A stretch of 35,893 nt of DNA from Thermaceae bacterium (GTDB lineage Bacteria > Deinococcota > Deinococci > Deinococcales > Marinithermaceae), in the NCBI GenBank assembly GCA_015488545.1, contig WFNN01000052.1:1-35893 (forward strand). The letters are read 5' to 3'. Under the pieces are notes generated by a model that saw only the letters and a list, made by a program, of their open reading frames with translations, searched no databases and was not told the DNA's origin. Shown here piece by piece: positions 7,984 through 18,290 of this stretch. A program made the translations under genes and the position numbers. Every line of letters begins with the position of its first letter. Within the stretch, counting starts at the first letter, position 1.

Positions 7984-8707
7984 TTCTCGCCTCCCAAAGC
8001 ACCTCGGCCAGGTGCCGAACGGGCAGGGCGTCCCCCCGGCGTTTCATCCGCCCGGCCAGGTGCAAAAGGCAGCCGGCGTCGGTGGAAACCAACGCCTCGG
8101 GTTCGGCCTGTCGGGGCAGGGTATCGAGCTTGCGGTCAGCCATCGCCACACTCACCACCGGCATCTTCACCGAGAAAACCCCGCCGAAGCCGCAGCACTC
8201 GCGATCGGCCTCCCAGGGTACGAGCTCGGCTCCGGCGTTCTGTAGAAGGAGCTCGGGCTCCTCCTCCACCCCGAGCTCCCGGAGCGCGTGGCACCCGTGG
8301 TGGTAGGCGAAGCGGCGCCCGGTCAGACCGTCGCCGAGCTTTTCGACCCCCAGCACCCGGACCAAAAATTGGCTGAGCTCGAAGGTCCGTTCGGCCAGGC
8401 TCACCGCCCTCCGGTAATCGGCCCCCCTTCCGACGAAGAGCTCCGGGTAGTGAACCCTAAGCATGGAACCGCAGGAGCCCGAGGGTAGCACCACGTAGTC
8501 GTAGCCTTCGAAGACCCCCATCGTATGACGGGCCATCCGCCTGGCCTCGTCCCAGTGACCGGCGTTGAAGGCGGGCTGACCGCAGCAGGTTTGCCCCCGG
8601 GGAAAATCCACCTCAACCCCGAGCGAACGGAGAAGACGCACGGTCGCCACCCCCGCCTGGGCGAAGAACTGGTCCACTAGACAGGTGGCAAAAAGCGCGA
8701 CGCGCAA
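7970..8707 (-). CDS. lutA: LutA-type (Fe-S)-binding protein with CCG domains
   Basis: LRVALFATCLVDQFFAQAGVATVRLLRSLGVEVDFPRGQTCCGQPAFNAGH; ECCGFGGVFSVKMPVVSVAMADRKL. TTG start at 8707 chosen because AGGAGG lies 7-8 bases upstream; ORF extends to 8806. Confidence 0.9.
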   Translation of the reverse strand: MRVALFATCLVDQFFAQAGVATVRLLRSLGVEVDFPRGQTCCGQPAFNAGHWDEARRMARHTMGVFEGYDYVVLPSGSCGSMLRVHYPELFVGRGADYRRAVSLAERTFELSQFLVRVLGVEKLGDGLTGRRFAYHHGCHALRELGVEEEPELLLQNAGAELVPWEADRECCGFGGVFSVKMPVVSVAMADRKLDTLPRQAEPEALVSTDAGCLLHLAGRMKRRGDALPVRHLAEVLWEARSGAS

Positions 8708-8728
8708 ACCGGGTCCTCCTTCGGGGGG

Positions 8729-8734
8729 ATTATA
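8729..8734 (-). promoter_or_regulatory. Probable -10 of the lutABC promoter
   Basis: Minus-strand TATAAT just upstream of the lutA Shine-Dalgarno; -35 not convincing. Confidence 0.5.
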
Positions 8735-8776
8735 GCGCACCCTCGCGGCGACCCCAGGATCCCTCTGGGCGAGCGT

Positions 8777-8855
8777 GTTTCGAAAACGAAACGTACCAGA
8801 GCACAAACATTGACAAATCGAAATGTGCCGACCTACACTATGGGGGATAACGAAA
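8777..8855 (+). promoter_or_regulatory. Candidate operator region of the inositol operon: GTTTCG-AAAA-CGAAAC palindrome plus CGAAA boxes
   Basis: Perfect 6-4-6 inverted repeat at 8777-8792; CGAAA at 8781, 8787, 8819 and 8851; last three exactly 32 bp apart, flanking and overlapping the promoter. Confidence 0.6.
8810..8839 (+). promoter_or_regulatory. Sigma70-type promoter of the inositol operon
   Basis: TTGACA (8810-8815) - 18 bp - TACACT (8834-8839), upstream of the binding-protein gene. Confidence 0.75.
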
Positions 8856-8865
8856 GGGGGAAGGT

Positions 8866-9795
8866 ATGCGAAAGGTTCTCGGTTTGGCGGTTATCCTCAC
8901 CGGTCTCCTGGTTGGCGGCGCCTACGCCCAGCGGTTCGTGGTGGTCACCCACGGGCAGGCCGCCGATCCTTTCTGGTCGGTGGTAAAAAACGGCGTCGAT
9001 CTGGCCGCCAAGCAGATGGGGGTCAAGGTGGAGTACCGCGCCCCCGAAACCTTCGACATGGTCCAGATGGGGCAGCTGATCGACGCCGCGGTGGCCTCCA
9101 AGCCCGACGGCCTGGTGGTCTCGATCCCCGACGCCGACGCCCTTGGGCCCCACATCCAAGCGGCGGTCAAGGCCGGCATCCCGGTGATCTCGATCAACTC
9201 CGGGGCTGACGTGTTCCAAAAGTTTGGCGTACTCATGCACGTGGGCCAGGAGGAATACATCGCCGGCAAGGGCGGCGGCGAAAAGATGCGGGCCATGGGC
9301 GTGAAGAAGGCGGTCTGCATCAACCACGAGGTCGGCAACGTGGCCTTGGACCAGCGCTGCCAGGGCTTTAAGGACGGCCTTGGTCCCGGGGCCAGCGTCG
9401 AGGTGCTGGCCGTTCCCACCGACTTCACCGAAGTCCGCAACGCGATCCTCGCCTACCTGCAGAAAAACCCCGACGTCCAGGGCATCCTGACCCTGGGGCC
9501 GGTGGGCGCCGAACCCACCCTGCAGGCCCTCGAGGAATCCGGCAAGATTGGCAAGATTGTCTTTGGGACCTTCGACCTCTCCCCGGCGGTGCTCAAAGCG
9601 CTTTCCGAAAAGAAAATGGCCTTCGCCATCGACCAGCAGCAGTTCCTGCAGGGCTACCTCCCCATCGTCTTTCTCACCAACTACGTGCGCTACGGCCTCC
9701 TACCCGCCAACAAGGTGGTGCTAACAGGCCCCGGGTTCGTAACCCCGGAAAACGCCGCCCAGGTCATCGCGCTTTCCAAGAAGGGCATCCGCTAG
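8866..9795 (+). CDS. Sugar/inositol ABC transporter periplasmic substrate-binding protein (Peripla_BP_4-like)
   Basis: Signal peptide [72 protein letters not shown]; first gene of an operon with iol genes. Confidence 0.9.
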   Translation: MRKVLGLAVILTGLLVGGAYAQRFVVVTHGQAADPFWSVVKNGVDLAAKQMGVKVEYRAPETFDMVQMGQLIDAAVASKPDGLVVSIPDADALGPHIQAAVKAGIPVISINSGADVFQKFGVLMHVGQEEYIAGKGGGEKMRAMGVKKAVCINHEVGNVALDQRCQGFKDGLGPGASVEVLAVPTDFTEVRNAILAYLQKNPDVQGILTLGPVGAEPTLQALEESGKIGKIVFGTFDLSPAVLKALSEKKMAFAIDQQQFLQGYLPIVFLTNYVRYGLLPANKVVLTGPGFVTPENAAQVIALSKKGIR

Positions 9796-9806
9796 CCACG
9801 GCCCAC

Positions 9807-9831
9807 GGGACGGGGCGATCCGCCCCGTCCC
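9807..9831. other. Intercistronic stem-loop between binding-protein and permease genes
   Basis: GGGACGGGGCG-ATC-CGCCCCGTCCC, perfect 11-bp stem, no following T-tract. Confidence 0.8.
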
Positions 9832-9844
9832 CCCTCCCTGCGCC

Positions 9845-10870
9845 ATGAACGAAGCGCCCACCACCCGCCTTCGCAAGGTCTCCCCGATCCGCCGGCTGAT
9901 GAGCCGCCCGGAGTTCGGCTCGCTCGCCGGGGTGCTTTTGGTCTTCGCATTCTTCGCTGTGGTGGCCGGGGACCGGGGTTTTCTCACCCCGCTTGGCACG
10001 GTGAACTACCTCGAGGTCGCCGCTCAGCTCGGCCTTCTGGCCTCCACCGTGAGCCTGTTGATGATCGCCGGCGAGTTCGACCTATCGGTGGGCTCGATGA
10101 TCGGGGCCGCCGGCATGGCGCTGGCGATCCCGGTGGCCATCTGGGGCTGGCCGATGTGGGCCGGTATCCTGCTGGCCTTCGCCTTGGCCGCCCTTTTCGG
10201 CTACCTGAACGGCTACCTGGTGGTGCGGACCGGGCTGCCGTCGTTCATCGTTACCCTGGCCTCGCTCTTCGTGCTGCGAGGGGCCACCCTCGGGTTTACC
10301 CGCTGGATCACCAGCCGAACCCGGGTCTCGGGGCTGCACGCCTACGCCCAAGGCGACCCCCTGGCGGCGCTCTTCTCCGGCGACCCCCTCGGGGTACCGG
10401 TTTCCATCTGGTGGTGGATCCTGCTTACCCTGCTGGCCAGCTTCGTGCTGCTCAAAACCCCCTTCGGGAACTGGATCTTCGGCGCTGGCGGCGACCCCAA
10501 AGCGGCCCACGCGGTGGGGGTTCCGGTGGCCCGGGTCAAAATCACCCTCTTCGTAGCCACCGCGGTGAGCGCCGCCCTGTTGGCGGTCATCCAAGTGCTG
10601 GACACCGGCAGCGCCGACGTGCTTCGGGGCGAGCTGAAAGAGCTCGAGGCCATCGCCGCTGCGGTGATCGGCGGCAACCTCCTTACCGGCGGCTACGGCT
10701 CGGTGATCGGGGGTTCCCTGGGCGCCCTGCTTTTGGGCATGGTCAAGCAGGGCATCTTCTTTACCGGCATCAACACCGATTGGTTCAAGGTCTTTCTGGG
10801 CACGCTGCTTCTGGCTGCCGTGCTCTTTAACGACTACCTGCGGAAAAAGGCGCTGGAGGCCCCGCGATGA
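9845..10870 (+). CDS. ABC transporter permease, RbsC/BPD_transp_2 type
   Basis: Multi-TM protein; [76 protein letters not shown]. Confidence 0.92.
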   Translation: MNEAPTTRLRKVSPIRRLMSRPEFGSLAGVLLVFAFFAVVAGDRGFLTPLGTVNYLEVAAQLGLLASTVSLLMIAGEFDLSVGSMIGAAGMALAIPVAIWGWPMWAGILLAFALAALFGYLNGYLVVRTGLPSFIVTLASLFVLRGATLGFTRWITSRTRVSGLHAYAQGDPLAALFSGDPLGVPVSIWWWILLTLLASFVLLKTPFGNWIFGAGGDPKAAHAVGVPVARVKITLFVATAVSAALLAVIQVLDTGSADVLRGELKELEAIAAAVIGGNLLTGGYGSVIGGSLGALLLGMVKQGIFFTGINTDWFKVFLGTLLLAAVLFNDYLRKKALEAPR

Positions 10871-11664
10871 CCCCGCTGGTGGAAGCCCGCGGCATAAGCA
10901 AGTACTTCGGTCCGGTGGTGGCCCTGAAGGCGATTTCCCTTAAGGTCATGCCCGGCGAGGTCCACTGCCTCCTGGGCGACAACGGGGCCGGTAAGAGCAC
11001 GCTGATCAAGATCTTCTCTGGGGTCTTCCCCCCCGATGAAGGGGAGCTTTTGGTCGGCGGTCGGCCGGTTCGCTTTAAAAGCCCCAAGGAAGCCATGGAC
11101 CTGGGCATCGCCACCGTCTACCAGGACCTGGCGATGATCCCCCTAATGAGCATCGTGCGCAACTTCTTCCTGGGCCGTGAACCCACAGTGGGTTGGGGCC
11201 CGCTCAAACGCTTTGACCTGAAGACAGCCGAGGCCATCGCCCGCCAAGCCCTGGCCGAGATCGGCATCGAAGTCCGCGACGTCCACCAGGCGGTGGGCAC
11301 TCTTTCCGGTGGCGAGCGCCAGTCGGTGGCGATCGCCCGGGCGGTGCATTTTGGCGCCAAGGTGCTGATCCTCGACGAACCCACCAGCGCCCTAGGGGTG
11401 AAGGAGGCCGCGGTGGTGCTTCGCTACATCGTCGAGGCCAAAAAGCGCGGCGTGGGGGTAGTGTTTATCACCCACAACGTGCACCACGCATGGGCCGTGG
11501 GGGACGTCTTTACCCTCCTGAACCGAGGACGGAGCATGGGGACCTTCCGGCGCCAGGAGACCACCCGCGAGGAGGTGCTTCAGATGATGGCCGGAGGCGA
11601 GGAGCTGGAGAGCCTCGAGGTTGAGCTCGCCGAGATCGCGCGTACCGAGGGAGGCAAGCGGTGA
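10867..11664 (+). CDS. ABC transporter ATP-binding protein (single-domain sugar/inositol type)
   Basis: Walker [14 protein letters not shown], signature [14 protein letters not shown], Walker [13 protein letters not shown]; 4-bp overlap with both neighbours. Confidence 0.93.
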   Translation: MTPLVEARGISKYFGPVVALKAISLKVMPGEVHCLLGDNGAGKSTLIKIFSGVFPPDEGELLVGGRPVRFKSPKEAMDLGIATVYQDLAMIPLMSIVRNFFLGREPTVGWGPLKRFDLKTAEAIARQALAEIGIEVRDVHQAVGTLSGGERQSVAIARAVHFGAKVLILDEPTSALGVKEAAVVLRYIVEAKKRGVGVVFITHNVHHAWAVGDVFTLLNRGRSMGTFRRQETTREEVLQMMAGGEELESLEVELAEIARTEGGKR

Positions 11665-13550
11665 AGACCGAACGACTTACAGTTGCCCAAGCGCTGGTGC
11701 GCTTTCTGGCCGCCCAGCGGGTTGAACGGGACGGCCAGGAGGACCGGCTAGTGCACGGTGTGCTCGGCATCTTTGGGCACGGGCAGGTGGCCGGGCTGGG
11801 GGTGGCCCTGGCCGAACGCCCCGACCTCCTCCGCTTTATCCGCGTCCAGAACGAACAAGCGGCGGTGCACACGGCGATCGCCTTCGCCAAGCACCGGCGG
11901 AGGATGGGCGTGCTGGCGGTCACCAGCTCCATCGGCCCCGGGGCCACCAACATGCTTACCGGGGCGGCGGCGGCCACGGTGAACCGCCTGCCGGTGCTGC
12001 TCCTACCCTCCGACTACTTTGCCAGCCGGATCCCCGACCCGGTGCTGCAGCAGCTCGAACACCCCACCCAGCACGACGTCAGCGCCAACGACGCCTTCCG
12101 GCCGCTCTCGCGCTTCTTCACCCGGATCACCCGCCCTGAGCAGATGCTCGACGCGCTCCCGCAGGCGATGCGGGTGCTCACCGACCCGGTGGAGACGGGA
12201 GCGGTGGTGGTCAGCCTGCCCGAGGACGTGCAGGCCGAAGCCTACGACTGGCCGGCGGCGTTCTTCGCCCCCCGGGTCTGGCGCGTCCGGCGACCGCCGC
12301 CCGAGCCGGCGGCGGTCGCCCGGGCGGCCGAACTCCTGGCCGGATCCCAGCGCCCGCTGGTGGTGGTCGGCGGCGGCGTCCGCTATAGCCAGGCCGAAGA
12401 GGCCCTTCGCGCGTTCGCCGAAGCCTTCGGACTTCCCGTGGTCGAAAGCCAGGCGGGCAAGGGGGCGCTGCCCACCGAACACCCGCTAAACCTCGGGCCT
12501 CTGGGCGCCAACGGGGGCCTGGCCGCCAACCGCCTGGCCAGGCGGGCCGACCTGGTGCTGGCCGTGGGCACCCGGCTCGGGGACTTCGTCACCGCCTCCA
12601 AGACCGCCTTTCAAAACCCCGACGTCCGCTTTATCGGCCTCAACGTGGCCCCCTTCGACGCCGCCAAGATGTCCGGTTTGATGCTGGTGGCCGACGCCCG
12701 GGAGGGGCTCCTCGCCCTTAGCGCGGCGCTTAAGGAACGGAATTACCCGGGGACCGGGCGGACTTACCGGCGCGAGCTCGCCCGCCTCAAGGCCCGCTGG
12801 GAGGAGGAAGTGAAAAAGCTCACCGCTCCCGGCGACGGCGGGCTCACCCAGGCCCAGGTCATCGCCATCGCCAACCGGGTGTACGGCGATGACGCGGTGG
12901 TGATCAACGCCGCCGGTAGCCTGCCCGGCGATCTCCTCAAGCTCTGGCGCACCAACAACCCGCTCGGCTACCACCTGGAGTACGGCTACTCCACCATGGG
13001 CTACGAGATCGCCGCCGGCCTCGGGGTCCGCCTCGCCGATCCCGAAGCCCGGGTGCTGGTCTTCGTCGGCGACGGCTCCTACTTGATGATGAACTCAGAA
13101 ATCGTCACCGCGGTCGCCGAGGGGCTCGACTTCACCGTGCTTCTGGTGGATAACCACGGCTTCCAGTCGATCCACGGGTTGCAACGCTCGGTGGGAAGCC
13201 CCTCCTTCGGCAACGAACTGCGCTTCCGAAACCCCAAGACCGGGCTTTTGGACGGCGAGGTGGTGCCGGTGGACTTTGTCCAACACGCCCGGAGCATGGG
13301 GGCCAAGACCTGGCGAGCCGTGACCCTCGAGGAACTCGAGGCCGCCCTCCAGGAGGCCAAGGAGGCAGACGGGGTCCGGGTGGTGGTGGCCGAGGTCGAC
13401 CCCGAAGCCCGGGTCCCGAACTTCGAGGGGTGGTGGGAGGTGCCGGTACCCGAGGTCTCAAACCTGACCGAGGTTCGGAAGGCGCGTAGGGCCTTCGAAA
13501 GGGGGAAGGCCAAACAGCGACCGGTGCTCCAGCCCGCGGAGGAAGCATGA
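11661..13550 (+). CDS. iolD: 3D-(3,5/4)-trihydroxycyclohexane-1,2-dione acylhydrolase, ThDP-dependent
   Basis: IolD-like N-terminus [73 protein letters not shown]; ThDP motif [13 protein letters not shown]...[12 protein letters not shown]. Confidence 0.95.
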   Translation: MKTERLTVAQALVRFLAAQRVERDGQEDRLVHGVLGIFGHGQVAGLGVALAERPDLLRFIRVQNEQAAVHTAIAFAKHRRRMGVLAVTSSIGPGATNMLTGAAAATVNRLPVLLLPSDYFASRIPDPVLQQLEHPTQHDVSANDAFRPLSRFFTRITRPEQMLDALPQAMRVLTDPVETGAVVVSLPEDVQAEAYDWPAAFFAPRVWRVRRPPPEPAAVARAAELLAGSQRPLVVVGGGVRYSQAEEALRAFAEAFGLPVVESQAGKGALPTEHPLNLGPLGANGGLAANRLARRADLVLAVGTRLGDFVTASKTAFQNPDVRFIGLNVAPFDAAKMSGLMLVADAREGLLALSAALKERNYPGTGRTYRRELARLKARWEEEVKKLTAPGDGGLTQAQVIAIANRVYGDDAVVINAAGSLPGDLLKLWRTNNPLGYHLEYGYSTMGYEIAAGLGVRLADPEARVLVFVGDGSYLMMNSEIVTAVAEGLDFTVLLVDNHGFQSIHGLQRSVGSPSFGNELRFRNPKTGLLDGEVVPVDFVQHARSMGAKTWRAVTLEELEAALQEAKEADGVRVVVAEVDPEARVPNFEGWWEVPVPEVSNLTEVRKARRAFERGKAKQRPVLQPAEEA

Positions 13551-14440
13551 GGATCGCCACCAGCCCCATTAACTGGAACAACGAGGACGTTCCCGACTAC
13601 CGCCCCTGGGTCCCCTACCCCGAGATTCTGGACGAGATCCAAAGGGCGGGCTACCGGGCCACCGAGTGGTCTTCTAGCCTCCCGGAAGATCCCGGGCGGC
13701 TAAAAGAAGACCTCGAGGCCCGGGGCCTCCGTATGGTCGGGGCTTTTGTGGCCCTCAATCTTAGGGAACGCTCCCGCCACCGGTCGGAATTGGAACGGGC
13801 CCTGGCCAAAGCACGGTTTCTCCGGGCGCTGGGGGCCCGCCACCTGGTGGTGGCCGACGCCGGCGACGAGACCCGGCGGCAGGCCGCCGGCCACGTGGGA
13901 CCGGAACACGCCCTCCCGGAAGAGGGCTTTACGGCTATGGTCGAGGGACTCGCCTCCTTGGCCGAAAAGCTGCAAGACCTCGGTATGGCGCTCGTCTTCC
14001 ACAACCACGTGGGCACCTACGTTGAAACCGGCGAGGAGATCGCTCGCCTCCTCGACAGCACCGACCCCGACCGGGTGGGCTGGTGCCTGGACACCGGCCA
14101 CCTGGTCTACGGGGGCGGCGACCTTTTGGAGCTGCTCGGCCGGTACAAGGACCGGGTGCGCTACCTCCACCTCAAAGACGTCGACCCCGAGGTGCTAGAA
14201 GAGGCTAAGCGCCAGGGCTGGAGCTTCCAGGAAGCCCTCAGGCGCTACATCTTTGCCCCCCTGGGGAAGGGCATGGTACCGCTCAAAGCGGCGCTTTCGG
14301 TCCTACTGGCAACCGGCTACGACGGCTGGGCGGTGATCGAACAAGACACCACACCGGCCGACCCCACCGAAACCGCCCGCACGAATCGAGCGCGGCTAGT
14401 TGCGCTGCTAAAGGAGCTCGGGCATGCCGAGACGCTATAG
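13547..14440 (+). CDS. iolE: Inosose dehydratase, xylose-isomerase-like TIM barrel
   Basis: IATSPINWNNEDVPDY...YPEILDEIQRAGYRATEW; FHNHVGTYVETGEEIARLLD; CLDTGHLVYGGGD; HLKDVD. Confidence 0.94.
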   Translation: MRIATSPINWNNEDVPDYRPWVPYPEILDEIQRAGYRATEWSSSLPEDPGRLKEDLEARGLRMVGAFVALNLRERSRHRSELERALAKARFLRALGARHLVVADAGDETRRQAAGHVGPEHALPEEGFTAMVEGLASLAEKLQDLGMALVFHNHVGTYVETGEEIARLLDSTDPDRVGWCLDTGHLVYGGGDLLELLGRYKDRVRYLHLKDVDPEVLEEAKRQGWSFQEALRRYIFAPLGKGMVPLKAALSVLLATGYDGWAVIEQDTTPADPTETARTNRARLVALLKELGHAETL

Positions 14441-15479
14441 CATTGCCCTGATTCCCGGCGACGGAATCGGCCAGGAGGTCATCCCTGAAGGGGTGAGGGT
14501 GCTCGGCACCCTGGCTCGCCGCCACGGCTTCGCCCTCGACTTCACCGAATACCCCTACGGAACCGACTACTACCTGGCGCACGGGGTGATGATCCCTGAG
14601 GAGGGCTTCGAAGCCCTAAAAGGGCACGACGCCATCTACCTAGGGGCGGTCGGCGATCCCCGAAAGGCCCCCGACCACGTCACCCTCCGGGGCCTTCTGA
14701 TCCCCCTGCGCCAGCGCTTCGAACTCTACGTGAACCTTCGACCGGCACGGGCGCTGGCAGGCGTGCCCACGCCGCTGAAGGGCGACCCCCCCTTCGACTT
14801 TGAGGTGGTAAGGGAAAACGCCGAGGGCGAATACGCCGGCGCCGGAGGGGTGCTCTCGGATGAAGTCGCGGTGCAAACCGCGATCTTCACCCGAAAGGGC
14901 GTCGAGCGAATTGCCCGCTACGCGCTCAAGCGGGCCCGTTCCCGAAAAAAGCGCCTTACCGTGGCCACCAAATCGAACGCCCTGCAACATGGCCTGGTCT
15001 TTTGGGACCGGGTCGTTCGCGAGGTGGCCAGGGACTACCCCGATGTGGAGCTCGCCTTCATGCACGCGGACGCCCTTGCGGCAGCCATGGTGAAGGACCC
15101 CCTCCGGTTCGACGTAATCCTGGCCACCAACCTGCTCGGGGACCTGCTCACCGACCTGGCCGGAGCCCTGCAGGGAAGCCTTGGCATCCCCGCCAGCGCC
15201 AACCTAAACCCCGAGCGCCGCTTCCCTTCGATGTTCGAACCGGTGCACGGTTCGGCCCCAGATATCGCCGGAAAGGGCATCGCCAACCCCATCGCCACCT
15301 TCTGGGCAGGGGCAATGATGCTCGATTTCCTGGGCGAAAACGAGGCCGCCCGCGCGCTCATGGCGGCGGTCGAGGCGGTGACCGCCGAAGGGCGGGTAAA
15401 GACCCCCGACCTCGGCGGGAAGGCCACCACCCGGGAGGTGACCGACGCCGTGCTTTCCAAGCTGGAGGTGGTAGCGTGA
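14424..15479 (+). CDS. Beta-decarboxylating dehydrogenase of the tartrate/D-malate (TtuC/DmlA) type
   Basis: IALIPGDGIGQEVIPEGVRVL, HDAIYLGAVGDPRKAPDHVTLRGLLIPLRQRFELYVNLRP, VVRENAEGEYAGAGG, SANLNPERRFPSMFEPVHGSAPDIAGKGIANPIATFWAGAMMLDFLG - closer to TtuC/DmlA wording than to LeuB. Confidence 0.88.
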   Translation: MPRRYSIALIPGDGIGQEVIPEGVRVLGTLARRHGFALDFTEYPYGTDYYLAHGVMIPEEGFEALKGHDAIYLGAVGDPRKAPDHVTLRGLLIPLRQRFELYVNLRPARALAGVPTPLKGDPPFDFEVVRENAEGEYAGAGGVLSDEVAVQTAIFTRKGVERIARYALKRARSRKKRLTVATKSNALQHGLVFWDRVVREVARDYPDVELAFMHADALAAAMVKDPLRFDVILATNLLGDLLTDLAGALQGSLGIPASANLNPERRFPSMFEPVHGSAPDIAGKGIANPIATFWAGAMMLDFLGENEAARALMAAVEAVTAEGRVKTPDLGGKATTREVTDAVLSKLEVVA

Positions 15480-16351
15480 TTCTAAGCGAAGCCGAACGGG
15501 GGGAACTCGAAAGAACGGCCCGGCTCGTCCGTTACCTGATCCTTCGCACCGTCCAGCACTCGGGGGCCGGGCACATCGGCGGCCCCCTCTCGGCCACCGA
15601 ACTCCTGGTGGCGCTCTTTTTCAAAATCCTGCGGATCGATCCCCAAAACCCCACCTGGCCGGACCGCGACCGCTTTATCCTCTCCAAAGGGCACGCCGCG
15701 GTCGGGCTGTACAGCGTTATGGCGCTGCGCGGCTACTTTCCGGTCGAGGAACTCCTCACCTTCGACAAGGGCGGCTCCCGGCTCCAGGGGCACCCGGACA
15801 TGACCCGGCTCCCCGGCCTAGACATGTCCTCAGGATCGCTCGGCCAAGGGCTCTCCCCTGGTGTGGGCTACGCGCTCGGGGCCCGGCTTTTGAACAAGGA
15901 CTTCCATACCTGGGTGATGCTGGGCGACGGGGAGCTGCAGGAAGGCATGGTATGGGAAGCGGTCCACACCGCCCGTCGCTACCGACTCGGCAACCTCACC
16001 GCGATCGTGGACTATAACGGCCTCCAGCAGTACGGCTGGCGGGGCTCCGGCCGGGGTGATCGGGCCGACCCCTGGGCCGGCTTCCCTCTAGCGGAGGTGT
16101 TCCAGAGCTTTGGCTGGCGGGTTATCGAGATCGACGGCCACGACTTCGAAGCCATTCTAGGAGCGGCCGCGGTGGCCCGTGAAAACGCCGCCGGCGAGCA
16201 GCCCACCGCGATCATCGCCTGGACCACCAAAGGCAAGGGGCTTTCCTTCACCGAGGGGCGCCACGCCTGGCACTCCAAGGTGCCGAGCGAGGAAGACGTG
16301 CGGCGGGCCATGGAGGAACTCGGCCTCTCCCCCGAGGAGGTGCCGCTATGA
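15476..16351 (+). CDS. Transketolase, N-terminal (ThDP-binding) subunit
   Basis: SGAGHIGGPLSATELLVALFF, DRFILSKGHAAVGLYSVMA, GSLGQGLSPGVGYALGARL, MLGDGELQEGMVWEA...IVDYNGLQQ. GTG start overlaps the previous stop. Confidence 0.94.
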   Translation: MILSEAERGELERTARLVRYLILRTVQHSGAGHIGGPLSATELLVALFFKILRIDPQNPTWPDRDRFILSKGHAAVGLYSVMALRGYFPVEELLTFDKGGSRLQGHPDMTRLPGLDMSSGSLGQGLSPGVGYALGARLLNKDFHTWVMLGDGELQEGMVWEAVHTARRYRLGNLTAIVDYNGLQQYGWRGSGRGDRADPWAGFPLAEVFQSFGWRVIEIDGHDFEAILGAAAVARENAAGEQPTAIIAWTTKGKGLSFTEGRHAWHSKVPSEEDVRRAMEELGLSPEEVPL

Positions 16352-17274
16352 AGGCGCTGCGGGACGCGTTCGGCGAAACCCTGGTGGAACTCGGCGGCGA
16401 ATACCCTAACCTCCTTGTCCTGGACGGGGATCTCGCCAACTCCACGAAAGCCGACCGGTTCGAGGCGGCCTACCCCGATCGTTTCTTGGAGATGGGCATC
16501 GCCGAGCAGAACATGCTGGGGGTGGCGGCGGGGCTCGCTTTCCTCGGCTTCATCCCCTGGCTATCCTCCTTTACCGTCTTCTTCACCCATCGGGCGGCGG
16601 ACCCCCTGCGCATGCTGGTGGCGCAGACCAAGGCCAACGTCAAGATCGGGGCCGCCTACTCGGGACTCCTCACCGGCTACACCGGCAAGACCCACCAGGA
16701 CGTTGAGGACCTGGCGATCGTCCGGGCCATGCCGGATATGGCGGTGCTCGCGCCCTTGGACGCGATCGAAACCCGGGCCATGATGCGCTGGGCCACGGCC
16801 TACGAGGGCCCGGTTTACCTGCGCCTCGCCCGCGACCCGAGCCCAATCGTCCTGCCCGAGGACTATCGCTTTGAAGCGGGCCGTGTGCTGGAGCTTAAAA
16901 AGGGCCGCGATATCGCCCTTCTGGGCACCGGGGTCGAGACCCCGCGGCTGCTCGAGGCCGCCAAACTGCTTAGCGCCGAAGGCCTCGAGGCCGGCGTCTA
17001 CCACCTGGGTTCGATCAAACCCCTTGACGAAGACGACCTGGTGCGAAAGCTCCGGCCCTACCCCCGGGTCTTCACTGCCGAGGAACACTCGATCCACGGC
17101 GGGCTCGGCGGGCTGGTCGCCGAGGTCCTCGCGGCCCACGACCCTAAACCGGTGGTGCGAATCGGCATCCCGGACACTTGGGGGGAATCGGCCCCCAACG
17201 ACTGGCTCCTCGATCGCTACGGCCTCTCGGCCCAGCGGGTGGCCGAACGGGTTTTGAAGGAGGTGAAGCAATGA
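16348..17274 (+). CDS. Transketolase, C-terminal subunit
   Basis: DGDLANSTKADRFEAAYPDRFLEMGIAEQNMLGVAAGLAFLGFIPWLSSFTVFFT; HQDVEDLAIVRAMPDMAVLAP; PVYLRLARDPSP. Confidence 0.94.
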   Translation: MKALRDAFGETLVELGGEYPNLLVLDGDLANSTKADRFEAAYPDRFLEMGIAEQNMLGVAAGLAFLGFIPWLSSFTVFFTHRAADPLRMLVAQTKANVKIGAAYSGLLTGYTGKTHQDVEDLAIVRAMPDMAVLAPLDAIETRAMMRWATAYEGPVYLRLARDPSPIVLPEDYRFEAGRVLELKKGRDIALLGTGVETPRLLEAAKLLSAEGLEAGVYHLGSIKPLDEDDLVRKLRPYPRVFTAEEHSIHGGLGGLVAEVLAAHDPKPVVRIGIPDTWGESAPNDWLLDRYGLSAQRVAERVLKEVKQ

Positions 17275-18290
17275 AAAGGCTGGGCATCGCCCTTCTCGGC
17301 GCAGGCCGCATGGGCAGGGAGCACGCGAAGGCCCTCGCCGGCATCCCCGAAGCCCGGGTGGTGGCGGTGGCCGACCCCCGGGAGGAGGCCCGGGAAGCCG
17401 CCCGTTACCTCGCCAAGGCGGAACGGTCCTACGCCGAAGCCCTCGAGGCCATCCACGACCCCGAGGTGGAAGCGGTGGTGATCGTAACCCCCACCGCCAC
17501 CCACGCCGGGCTCATTGAGGCGGCGGCCCGAGCGGGTAAGGCCATCTTCTCGGAGAAACCGGTGGCCCTTGACCTTGCCACCACCGAACGGGCCCTGGCC
17601 GCGGTGCAGAAAGCCGGGGTGCCCTTCCAGATCGGCTTCCAGCGCCGCTTCGACGCCGGGTACCGGCGGGCTCGTCACCTCCTCGATCGGGGGGCGGTGG
17701 GCGCGGTCGATCAGTTCCGGGCGGTCGGCCGTGACCCCGCCCCGCCCCCCATCGCGTACCTCAAGGAAAGCGGCGGGCTTTTCCTTGACATGGCCATCCA
17801 CGACTTCGACCTCGCCCGCTTCCTGGTCGGGGAGGTGGAAAGCGTGGTGGCCTACGGCGCCGTGCGGGTGGACCCCGCCATCGGGGAAATCGGCGATATT
17901 GACACCGCCGTCACCCTGCTCTTCTTCGAAAACGGCGCCCAGGGGGTGGTGGAGAACAGCCGGCGGGCCACCTACGGCTACGACATCCGCACCGAGATCT
18001 TCGGGGAACGGGGCAAGCTGGTGGTCGACGCGGTGCCCAAGACCCCCACCTGGTACTACCGGGAGGGAGGGCTGGAGGCCGACCACTACCACTTCTTCAT
18101 GGACCGCTTCGCGGAAGCCTACCGCGCCGAGCTCGAGGCCTTCGTGGAGGCGGTCATCCATGGGAAGGACCCGCACCCCGGCCCCGAGGACGCGCTCAGG
18201 TCACTAAAGATCGCGCTCGCCGCCACCCAAAGCTGGAAGGAAGGGCGGCGGGTGGCCCTGAAGGAGGTGAGCGGTGGAGCTTCTCTATAA
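17271..18290 (+). CDS. iolG: Inositol 2-dehydrogenase-like Gfo/Idh/MocA oxidoreductase
   Basis: IALLGAGRMGREHAKAL, VVIVTPTATHAGLIEAAARAGKAIFSEKPVALD, IGFQRRFDAGY, GGLFLDMAIHDFDLARFL; context between transketolase and iolB. Confidence 0.9.
   Translation: MKRLGIALLGAGRMGREHAKALAGIPEARVVAVADPREEAREAARYLAKAERSYAEALEAIHDPEVEAVVIVTPTATHAGLIEAAARAGKAIFSEKPVALDLATTERALAAVQKAGVPFQIGFQRRFDAGYRRARHLLDRGAVGAVDQFRAVGRDPAPPPIAYLKESGGLFLDMAIHDFDLARFLVGEVESVVAYGAVRVDPAIGEIGDIDTAVTLLFFENGAQGVVENSRRATYGYDIRTEIFGERGKLVVDAVPKTPTWYYREGGLEADHYHFFMDRFAEAYRAELEAFVEAVIHGKDPHPGPEDALRSLKIALAATQSWKEGRRVALKEVSGGASL

Noticed and set aside
7000-8376. 458-aa plus-strand ORF antisense to lutB/lutA
   Set aside because: Low-complexity Pro/Arg/Gly-rich shadow ORF opposite clear LutB and LutA proteins.
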